A stretch of DNA of 38,450 nt from Victivallaceae bacterium (GTDB lineage Bacteria > Verrucomicrobiota > Lentisphaeria > Victivallales > Victivallaceae): positions 1-38,450 of the forward strand of contig JAQUYX010000009.1 in the NCBI GenBank assembly GCA_028691615.1. The letters are read 5' to 3'. This document shows positions 8,851-15,416 of the stretch, in pieces. The notes under the pieces were generated by a model. The model ran no database searches, had not been told where the DNA came from, and saw only the letters and a program-made list of their open reading frames with translations. Position numbers and translations under genes: made by a program. The number at the start of each line of letters is the position of its first letter. The first letter of the stretch is position 1.

Positions 8851-10026
8851 CTAGACCAGCGTCATCATGTCAAAGGTGTACCCGCAGCTTTTAATCACCG
8901 CAAAAGAGATCACGAAGGAGACCGGCAGCGTCACCGTGATGATGAGCGTCGGCTTCCAGCGGTGCAAAAAGAGATACAGCACCAGCGCCGTGAGGATCAG
9001 TCCCATAAAGACGCTCCCCCACGCGTCCGAGACCGACGCCTGAATGAAATTGCCGGTGTCCTTGAACCATTCCAGCCGCATTCCGCCGGGCAGCAGCCCC
9101 GGAGTGGATTGGATTTGCTCAAAACGTTCGCGGATTTTCCGAATCACCTTGACGGTATTGGCGTCGGCTTTTTTCACCACATCGAGGGCGATTCCGGCGC
9201 GTCCGTCGATGAAAGCCAGCTGCCGAAGTTCCTTGCTGCGCAGCTGCACATCGGCGAGGTCGCCAAGATAAATGCGTTTGCCGTGGATCTTGGTGATTTC
9301 CAAGTTTTTCAGTTCTTCGATATTTTTGAACTCCGCGTCGTAAGTCAAGGTGGTCTCGGAATTGCCGCGCTGCAAGCGGCCCATCGGCAATTTCAAATGG
9401 TTGCGGCGGATTTTTTCGATGATCTCGGGGACGGTGATGTTGCACTCGGCCAATTTTGCCCGGTGGGGCACAATGTGAAGCTGCACTTCGTTGCCGCCGT
9501 GAAGCCGCACCTCACCGACGCCGGCAATGGAGGAAAAACGGTCGGAAAGAACATCGTCGGCATAATCATAAAGATCATCGACGCTGCAGTCGCCGGTGAG
9601 AAAGAGGGTTGCCACCGGAACCGTATTGACGTTCAGTTTGCTTAACTGCGGCGTTTCGACCGAAGAGGGAAAATCGGCGGCGATCCGATTGAGTTTCTCC
9701 CGCACGTCGTGGAGCATGAGGTCAACGTTGGTGCCCAGCTCAAATTCGAGCGTGATTGCGGCGGCGTTTTCCATGCAGATGGTGGTCGTGTGCTTGAGAC
9801 CGTCAAGGGAACCTGTGGCATCCTCGATTTTGCGCGCGACATCGACTTCCACCTCTTCGGGGGATGCGCCGGGATAAACCGCAGTGATCTGCACATAAGG
9901 CACGTCGAATTTCGGCAGGATATCGATTCCGATCTTGTCGTAGGAGGCCGCGCCAAGCAAAAAAAGCACAAGGATGAAGCAGCACATGGCAATGCTTCTT
10001 CGAACGGAAATTGCACAGAGATTCAT
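8851..10026 (-). pseudogene. RND efflux transporter (HAE1/AcrB type), N-terminal part ending at TAG
   Basis: 391 codons followed by TAG (8853-8851). Starts MNLCAISVRRSIAMCC, a typical first transmembrane helix, then DILPKFDVPYVQITAVYPGASPEEVE, the hallmark of the RND first periplasmic domain, and continues through the porter subdomains into helices 2-3 (LILTALVLYLFLHRWK). The stop falls just before helix 4; codons on both sides match the family without loss of frame, so this is a single nonsense change. The gene starts 25 nt after the adaptor gene and is third in the TetR-adaptor-pump operon. No outer-membrane TolC partner is present here. The product as read would lack most membrane helices and be non-functional unless the stop is suppressed or is a sequence error. 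Confidence 0.8.
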
Positions 10027-10051
10027 GATCGTTACAACTGTCCTCTCCCGG

Positions 10052-11215
10052 TTATTCCGCGTCCGCCGGGCGCACCGCGGTTCCGTCATTGACAAAATAC
10101 TGCCCGGAGACGATGATCTTCCGCCCCGCAATCCGGTCGCGATCCAAAATCTCCGCAAATCCCTGCCGGGTGATCCCCATGCGAACCGGAATGATATGCG
10201 CCTTGCCGTCGCGTTCTTCAAACACGACGAAGGTGCCGTTTTTGCGGAAAAGTACCGCCTCTTCGGGCAGCGCGAGACTGGTGCGCTGCGCCAGAATCAC
10301 CGCCACGTCAAGCAACGTCCCCGGCGGCAAAGAAAAGCCCTCCGGAAGATCCGCCTTGACTTCGAAAGTGCGGCTCACCGGATCAATCGCATCGGGCACA
10401 ATGGTCACCGGCACCTGGCAGAGTTTCTTGCCGGCGAAGCCGACCTCCACAAGCGTTTTTCCGCGGCGGATTTGCGGATAATGAATTCCGCCCAGCGCGG
10501 CGACGACCCGTTTTCGGGTGGGACTTTCCAGTTTAAGCACGGGGGTTCCTGCGTTGCAGAACTCATTTTCCTGACGGAATTTCGCGGTGATCGTCCCGTC
10601 GTACGGCGCAGTGACCGAAGAATCGGACAAGCGTTTCCCCGTGATTTCCAGCGTGGCCTTCGCAAAATCCACTTCCGCCTGCGCGGTTTTGGCGTCCGCA
10701 TGCGCCTTGTCCAGCGCGATCTGGGCGGCTTGATAAGCCAACTGCGCACTTTCATTGGCGTCGGCGGATACGGAACGGTCTTTGAACAGACGGGAACTGC
10801 GGTTGAAATCGATCTCGGCTTTTTTCAATTTGAATTTGGCCAATTCGATGTCCAGATTGCGCGTGCGCAGACGCTCCTCGGTCATTTTGAGCGCTTGCCG
10901 GGCCAACGTGTGGCGGTTTTCCAAATTCTGCCGGTCCGAGCGGAACAGGACGGCCCCGGCTTTGACCTGATCGCCTTCATTGAGGCGAAGTTCTTCAAGT
11001 TTTCCGGGAATGAGCGCCGAGATCACTGCGGCGTCCACCGATTCGACGACCCCCTGCGTTTCCACCGCCGCCTGAAAAATCCGTTCGGTCGGCACACTGG
11101 TGCGAATTGTCACCGAAGGCGACGGCGGCGCTTCTTTTTTGCGGCAGCCGCCGACCACGACAAGCGTGCTCGCGCAGCAGCAAAGAAAGATATGACGGAG
11201 CGATCTAAATTTCAT
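10052..11215 (-). CDS. RND efflux periplasmic adaptor (membrane fusion) lipoprotein
   Basis: 387 aa. Lipobox VVVGGC (Cys about 24) follows a basic, hydrophobic leader, so the protein is anchored in a membrane facing the periplasm. Order of regions fits HlyD/AcrA adaptors: lipoyl half-motif (VISALIPGKLEELRLNEGDQVKAG), a long helical hairpin with heptad pattern (about 95-190), the second lipoyl half (SVTAPYDGTITAKF), then beta-barrel and membrane-proximal domains. It would link the inner-membrane pump encoded next to an outer-membrane channel. Its ATG overlaps the TetR stop in an ATGA arrangement, so translation is coupled to the regulator. Confidence 0.92.
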   Translation of the reverse strand: MKFRSLRHIFLCCCASTLVVVGGCRKKEAPPSPSVTIRTSVPTERIFQAAVETQGVVESVDAAVISALIPGKLEELRLNEGDQVKAGAVLFRSDRQNLENRHTLARQALKMTEERLRTRNLDIELAKFKLKKAEIDFNRSSRLFKDRSVSADANESAQLAYQAAQIALDKAHADAKTAQAEVDFAKATLEITGKRLSDSSVTAPYDGTITAKFRQENEFCNAGTPVLKLESPTRKRVVAALGGIHYPQIRRGKTLVEVGFAGKKLCQVPVTIVPDAIDPVSRTFEVKADLPEGFSLPPGTLLDVAVILAQRTSLALPEEAVLFRKNGTFVVFEERDGKAHIIPVRMGITRQGFAEILDRDRIAGRKIIVSGQYFVNDGTAVRPADAE

Positions 11216-11877
11216 GATTCTTTTCTCCCGATTGACGCACGCGCCAGCGCAAGGGAATGAAGCGCCTCGTGAATGGTCATCTGCTTAAGTTGTTCATAAA
11301 GATGCAAATTGACCGCATCGTCCTCGCAGAATTTTGCAAAGACGGTCAGCCTCGCGGTTAGAACCATCGGAGCGGATAGAATCCGCAATGCCCAGCAATG
11401 GGCGGCTTCGGCATCGGAATCGCCGGTAAGTTTTACATACAACTCGAGCAGCAGCGGGACGATGCAGCCGGAAATGGTGCGGGAAACCTCCGCTTTTCCG
11501 CTGTCGGACATGGCACAGCGCACCAGAAATTTATTGATCCAGATTGCCCGGTCAGGGCGATACATGATGTGAAAAAGCAGGTCAATCAGGCCACCGACCA
11601 ATTGGTTTTGTCCCTCCGTTGTTTTCAACAGCTCCTGATTGCTGGCCAAATAGTCGCGCACCGCAGACGGATTCCATTGCACCAGAACATACGCCCAAAC
11701 CGCCTCGATGAGTCCGCCGATCCCGTTGAAATGATAGGCGATGGCATTCTGTGCGGTTCCGGCTTTGCGCGCAATCTCCCGGGTGGACACTCCTTCAATT
11801 CCTTTTTCCGCAAAAAGTTCACCGGCCGCCTCAATGAGTTTGAGTCTGGTCTGTTCCGAAATCAGATAACTGCCCAT
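11212..11877 (-). CDS. TetR/AcrR-family repressor of the efflux operon
   Basis: 221 aa. N-terminal helix-turn-helix of the TetR type: LKLIEAAGELFAEKGIEGVSTREIARKAGTAQNAIAYHF with the recognition helix around residues 37-48. The rest is the helical ligand-binding and dimer domain. Start ATG 11877 follows AGGGG 9 nt upstream. As first gene of a coupled operon with the adaptor and pump, and with a perfect palindrome over its own predicted -35, it is probably an autorepressor relieved by a pumped compound. The ligand cannot be inferred. Confidence 0.9.
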   Translation of the reverse strand: MGSYLISEQTRLKLIEAAGELFAEKGIEGVSTREIARKAGTAQNAIAYHFNGIGGLIEAVWAYVLVQWNPSAVRDYLASNQELLKTTEGQNQLVGGLIDLLFHIMYRPDRAIWINKFLVRCAMSDSGKAEVSRTISGCIVPLLLELYVKLTGDSDAEAAHCWALRILSAPMVLTARLTVFAKFCEDDAVNLHLYEQLKQMTIHEALHSLALARASIGRKES

Positions 11878-11990
11878 CCCGCATCCCCTGTGTTCCCGCA
11901 CGACATCCCGTGAACTCTTACGCCCCCAACCGTCCCCGCGCCCCTTCAATCCGATGACAAAATACGCAGGTCGGTTCCTTTGGAAGACAC

Positions 11991-12033
11991 AATATAGTTC
12001 ATTTGATATAATTTGCAAGCAAAATTTGCTTGC
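11991..12033 (-). promoter_or_regulatory. tetR-efflux promoter with palindromic operator
   Basis: Minus strand: -35 TTGCAA (12018-12013), 16-bp spacer, -10 TATATT (11996-11991). A perfect 19-bp palindrome with a one-base centre, GCAAGCAAAATTTGCTTGC (12015-12033), overlaps the -35 and is the right size and place for a TetR operator. Its own gene lies about 110 nt downstream. Confidence 0.65.
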
Positions 12034-12073
12034 TCCAAGAGTAATTTTTTTCAAAAAAATCCCGGATTCCCCC

Positions 12074-12101
12074 TTGCTCCCGCCCCGTTGCAGATTATAT
12101 T
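12074..12101 (+). promoter_or_regulatory. Predicted promoter of the CE15-like esterase
   Basis: -35 TTGCTC (12074-12079), 16-bp spacer, -10 TATATT (12096-12101). Transcription would start near 12108 and run through the 57-bp inverted-repeat element before reaching the start codon at 12200. Confidence 0.5.
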
Positions 12102-12119
12102 GTAGGGAAAGACAATCAA

Positions 12120-12176
12120 GACGGCACTGACAAAAGTCCCGTCGATGGACACGGCGCAAGTTTTGGCAGTGTCGTC
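12120..12176 (+). repeat. 57-bp inverted-repeat element (shortened relative of the 171-bp element)
   Basis: The left arm GACGGCACTGACAAAAGT and the right arm ending GGCAGTGTCGTC form an imperfect inverted repeat of about 18 bp. The left 29 bp match the start of the 171-bp units at 14318, and the right 28 bp match their end. The two ends meet directly (near GATGG/ACACGG) with the interior missing. The element is flanked on both sides by AATCAA (12114-12119 and 12177-12182), a possible 6-bp target duplication. In RNA it would form a hairpin ending 23 nt before the esterase start. Confidence 0.7.
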
Positions 12177-12199
12177 AATCAAAATGAAAGGTTTGAGCT

Positions 12200-13360
12200 A
12201 TGTCGGATCTGATCGGATGCAGGAAAGAGGAAATCACGCTGCCCAGCCTTCTGGACGGAACAACCACCGCGTCGGAATGGGCTGGACGGCGGCGCATGGA
12301 GATTTTGAAACTGCTGGAAAATCAGATGTTCGGCGCGATTCCACCCCGCCCGGACACGACCGTATACGAAACCACCAGTCTGGTGGAAAATGTCTTTGAC
12401 GGTCTGGGCAGCCGGCGCGAAGTTGCGATGCATTTTCAAGTGGGGGGCAAAAAACACACGGTGAAGGCGCTGTGGTATCTTCCCGGCTGTGCCTGCGTCG
12501 CCCCCCGTTCGGTTCCGCTGATCGTCGGGCTTAATTTCAAAGGCAACGCAAGCTGCTCGGCGGAACCGGATCTTGAGATCAACGACGGCGAGATCCGCGG
12601 CGAACAGGTGTCCCGCTGGCAGATCCCGTTTCTGCTGAAACAGGGATTTTCCCTGATTTCCGCAGCGCGCAACGACTTTTTCCCCGACCGTGCGGACGGC
12701 AGATTGGAAAGCATCTTCCAACTGTTCCATCCGGCCACCGAATTAACCGTGTCCCATCGGGAATACACCGCCATCAGCGCATGGGCATGGGGATATATGC
12801 GCCTCTTGGAGCTGGGCGAAACGGAACCGGCGATCGATTCCCATTGCATCTGGGCGCACGGGCACTCCCGGCTCGGCAAGACTGCGCTGTGGACGGCGGC
12901 CAACGATCCACGTTTTGCCGGTACGGTTTCCAATGATTCGGGGTGCTGCGGCATGGCGATCGAACGCGATCATCTGCCGGAAGCCGAACATTTTGCCAGC
13001 ATTGTCCAGATGTTTCCCTGGTGGTTCGTCCCGGCGCTGGATGCGTATGCGAACAAGGAAAATGCCATGCCGTGGGATATGCACTATCTGGCGGCACTGG
13101 CGGCGCCGCGTCCGCTGCTGGCGGCAAGCGCCAGCGAAGACCGCTGGGCGGATCCGTACAACGAATTTCGCTGCGCCAAAGCGATCGGCGAAGTCTATCG
13201 GCTTTTCGGGGCGCAGGGATTGCCTGACGACGTGCAATTTCCCGCGCCGGAGCAGCCGATCTACGGCGACCGTGTCGGCTATTACCTGCGCACGGGAAAG
13301 CACGATGTGACATTGACCGACTGGCAATTCGTCACCGAATTCATCCGGCGGAATCGTTGA
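12200..13360 (+). CDS. CE15-like glucuronoyl esterase family alpha/beta hydrolase, no signal peptide
   Basis: 386 aa. It matches the bacterial glucuronoyl esterase pattern: nucleophile S223 in HGHSRLGKTALW, followed by SNDSG and the FP-W-F block, the APRPLLAASASEDRWADP segment with a candidate acid (E313), and H368 in TGKHDVT. CE15 enzymes cleave ester links between glucuronic acid and lignin alcohols or act on related esters; the true substrate is unknown. Most bacterial homologues are exported, but this one starts MSDLIGCRKEE without a signal sequence, so as read it is cytoplasmic. Start 12200 has only AAAGG about 9 nt upstream. The inverted-repeat element lies just upstream and might have displaced the original 5' end. 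Confidence 0.82.
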   Translation: MSDLIGCRKEEITLPSLLDGTTTASEWAGRRRMEILKLLENQMFGAIPPRPDTTVYETTSLVENVFDGLGSRREVAMHFQVGGKKHTVKALWYLPGCACVAPRSVPLIVGLNFKGNASCSAEPDLEINDGEIRGEQVSRWQIPFLLKQGFSLISAARNDFFPDRADGRLESIFQLFHPATELTVSHREYTAISAWAWGYMRLLELGETEPAIDSHCIWAHGHSRLGKTALWTAANDPRFAGTVSNDSGCCGMAIERDHLPEAEHFASIVQMFPWWFVPALDAYANKENAMPWDMHYLAALAAPRPLLAASASEDRWADPYNEFRCAKAIGEVYRLFGAQGLPDDVQFPAPEQPIYGDRVGYYLRTGKHDVTLTDWQFVTEFIRRNR

Positions 13361-14317
13361 TCGGAAACAATCGTCGCGGAGCAACAACGTCTGGGGAATT
13401 GACAAACGGCAGTGCCGACTTTATTTTCTGTCTTCGCGCGCGGGAGTTCCGGCCGGAAGAGAAAAAGAGACTTTGCACTGCCATTTCCCAGTCTCCCCGG
13501 GCGCGAGTTTCACGTCCCAGAATGGTTCGATCGAGAAGCATTTATTCGTCTTCCAGAAAAACACCCGGGAGATGGACGGCTGCATCTGAAACCGCGCCTC
13601 TCCGCAGGGAGTTGTGACATTCACTTTGTCACTGCTCCGGCGCAGTTCGAAGTCGCAGGGCGTTGCGGCAACAGAAAAAACCTGAGGGGTTCCCGAAAGC
13701 TGAAAGAAACACTTTTCTGCGTCTCCTTCCGACGGGATGCGAAAAAAAGGATGGGCGTACAATTCCGTCCGAATCTCTCTTTTCCCGGTGTTTTTGAGTA
13801 CGAATTCTTACTCGATCGAGCTACCCGACGCGGGGAGCAGGACCGTAACCGATAAATCATACGCATATTGCCGGTACAATTTCTCTCCGGATGATTGCCG
13901 GAACACGAGACGCGTCCCGGCGGATGTCACTTCTTTGGCGGTGCGCCACGGGAAAAAAAGTTTCGGCTTTGTTTCAAAGCGTCCGTCCGCCTCTTCGTTG
14001 AGCACACCGACGCCGATATGAAACAAGGTTGACCGCTTGGGGCCAGACCTTGCCAGTTCCAGCGCCGGATAAAATTCGAAAGGAACTCCGAAGATCGGAT
14101 GTCGGTCATGAATGGAATTGGACTCGAGCAGCCTTGCATTGTTCCCATGAAACCGGAGATCACGCAACCACCCTCCCCGCAGGAAACGCCGACCGTAATA
14201 CTGCCAGTCGGTTGTGGCGTCGGGATCGACGAAGTCTGCAGTGAAGCTGGAATTTTCCACCCGGAATGTGGGGGAGTCCACAACCGAGGCGCAAAGAGGA
14301 AACACCGCTGCAAGAAG

Positions 14318-14488
14318 GACGGTACTGCAAAAAATCCCGACGATGGATTTCGGAACGATCGGGAAAGGGATGAAATGATGGTTTTGAGCGGAGCTACTCG
14401 GAGAGTAACTCCCGAAAAGCCACCGTTTCAGGCCTTTTTCGAGATTCGGAAAGACACGGCGCGACTTTTTGCAGTGCCGTCCCGGAAA
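14318..14488. repeat. 171-bp element, unit 1
   Basis: Unit of 164 bp plus a 7-bp linker (CCGGAAA). The ends are 19-bp inverted repeats: GACGGTACTGCAAAAAATC (14318-14336) and the complement of GACGGCACTGCAAAAAGTC (14463-14481), 17 of 19 matching. The interior contains a 10-bp hairpin (GGAGCTACTC / GAGTAACTCC) and a second stem (CCGAAAA / TTTTCGG). No protein of its own is evident; it is MITE- or REP-like in form. It differs from unit 2 at 3 of 171 positions. Confidence 0.8.
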
Positions 14489-14659
14489 GACGATACTGCA
14501 AAAAATCCCGACGATGGATTTCGGAACGATCGGGAAAGGGATGAAATGATGGCTTTGAGCGGAGCTACTCGGAGAGTAACTCCCGAAAAGCCACCGTTTC
14601 AGGCCTTTTTCGGGATTCGGAAAGACACGGCGCGACTTTTTGCAGTGCCGTCCCGGAAA
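14489..14659. repeat. 171-bp element, unit 2 (tandem copy)
   Basis: Direct tandem copy of the preceding unit with the same 7-bp linker; 168 of 171 bases match, so the duplication is recent. The bases right after it (GACGGCGGTGCAAAAAC, 14660-14676) are native signal-peptide codons that resemble the element end. This could have guided integration or recombination. Confidence 0.8.
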
Positions 14660-14696
14660 GACGGCGGTGCAAAAACATCGGGAAATCTTCCGCATC

Positions 14697-15236
14697 TTAC
14701 TTTACGGTGAAGTTGATATTGGAGAACAACACCGTCCCGCTGGTTTGATAGATTCCCATGCTCAAGCCCATGTAGTTGAGGTTGGCAGGCACGGCAAAGG
14801 TCGTGCTGACTTTGCGCCATTGATAACTGCCGAAACGATCCGCGCGGGTGAGACCTTCTTCGTTGTACTGCTTATTGCCATCGGCAACCGCGAAGATCTG
14901 GCATTTGACGCCCTTCCAGCTCTGCGGAACGGCTTTGACGTTTTCCGCCTTGACCATCGCGGAAAAAGTCACAGTCTTGCCCCGCACCGCAGCCACCGGA
15001 ATAATGAAGTTGATCGTTTTTCCTTTGTCGTCGGAAGCGACAAATTTGACCGCGTAATTGCCACTGGGGCCTGCCGCCGGAAGCAATTCAGCAACTGCAG
15101 AATTTTTCCAGAGGGCCAGCGACTGGGCAGTACCGCACATGTTTTCATAAAGCGCGCCTGCGGCCTTTCCCTCCTCGGCAGCAACTCCGATTGCCATCAA
15201 TGCCGCAGACAACATGCACAACGTTTTCCCTACCAT
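14697..15236 (-). CDS. Secreted stand-alone carbohydrate-binding-like module
   Basis: 179 aa with a signal peptide (MVGKTLCMLSAALMAIGVAA). The mature part is closely similar, over about 150 residues, to the C-terminus of the GH13 enzyme encoded upstream: shared blocks include AAVRGKTV-FSA-VKAE-VKAV, SWKGVK, DRFGSY-WRK and GIYQTSGTV-FS. A jelly-roll, glycan-binding fold is likely; no catalytic residues are seen. Start 15236 is preferred over the longer frame from 15311 because AAAGGAG lies 8 nt upstream and a signal peptide begins there. The next gene starts one base after its stop. Confidence 0.8.
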   Translation of the reverse strand: MVGKTLCMLSAALMAIGVAAEEGKAAGALYENMCGTAQSLALWKNSAVAELLPAAGPSGNYAVKFVASDDKGKTINFIIPVAAVRGKTVTFSAMVKAENVKAVPQSWKGVKCQIFAVADGNKQYNEEGLTRADRFGSYQWRKVSTTFAVPANLNYMGLSMGIYQTSGTVLFSNINFTVK

Positions 15237-15358
15237 CTTCGATTCTCCTTTGTTTTGTCCGGTCTTGCGACCGGATTGAAGTTGTTGCAAAACGGAACTT
15301 CGCATCCGCAACGGTCGATTCCCCGTTTTTTAGGGCTCACTCTTTCCGTTTCTGTTCT

Positions 15359-15386
15359 AATTTAACATTCTTTTAAGATTTTTCAA
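15359..15386 (-). promoter_or_regulatory. Predicted promoter of the stand-alone module gene
   Basis: Minus strand: -35 TTGAAA (15386-15381), 16-bp spacer, -10 TAAATT (15364-15359), in the 180-nt gap after the GH13 gene. This would allow the module and the mutarotase-like gene to be expressed apart from the GH13 enzyme. Confidence 0.5.
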
Positions 15387-15416
15387 ATTTCCATCCACAA
15401 GCGCGCTCTTCGACTC

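Larger units (their letters stand above)
11878..12199. other. Divergent intergenic region between tetR and the esterase gene
   Basis: 322 nt without a gene. It holds, left to right, a leader of about 100 nt for the TetR operon, that operon's promoter and 19-bp palindrome, the esterase promoter, and a 57-bp inverted-repeat element just before the esterase start. All are listed separately. No other reading frame in it looks coding. Confidence 0.6.
13421..14695 (-). pseudogene. Secreted mutarotase-like beta-sandwich protein, disrupted by insertion and an in-frame stop
   Basis: One frame runs from ATG 14695 to TAA at 13421 but is damaged twice. First, 342 bp (14318-14659, two 171-bp units, 114 codons, frame kept) interrupt the signal-peptide codons. 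Removing them joins MRKISRCFCTAV to LLAAVFPLCAS, a normal signal peptide. Second, TAA at 13810-13808 interrupts SIE-x-EFVLKNTG, where a Tyr codon would fit; homologous-looking sequence continues for 128 codons (TELYAHPFFRIP and on). The ancestral protein would be about 310 aa, with motifs (WLRDLRF-GNN, HPIFGVPFEFYPALEL, ELYAHPFFR) that resemble galactose-mutarotase-like sandwiches. That assignment is tentative. It starts one base after the stop of the small module gene, so it was the last gene of that operon. Confidence 0.65.

Noticed and set aside
7198-9645. Long plus-strand frames over the RND gene (7198-8253, 8446-9645)
   Set aside because: Low-complexity His/Arg/Gln-rich translations with no family features, antisense to a clearly conserved transporter.
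6976-10026. Reassignment of TAG to an amino acid in this genome
   Set aside because: TAG properly ends the UbiB-family gene (28243) and the LolA-like gene (29468), so the single internal TAG is better seen as a mutation or error.
13407-13417. Palindrome CGGCAGTGCCG as a fourth element copy
   Set aside because: Only about ten bases resemble the element end, too short to separate from chance.
14318-14659. CRISPR array
   Set aside because: Only two directly adjacent long units with a constant linker and no variable spacers; no cas genes.
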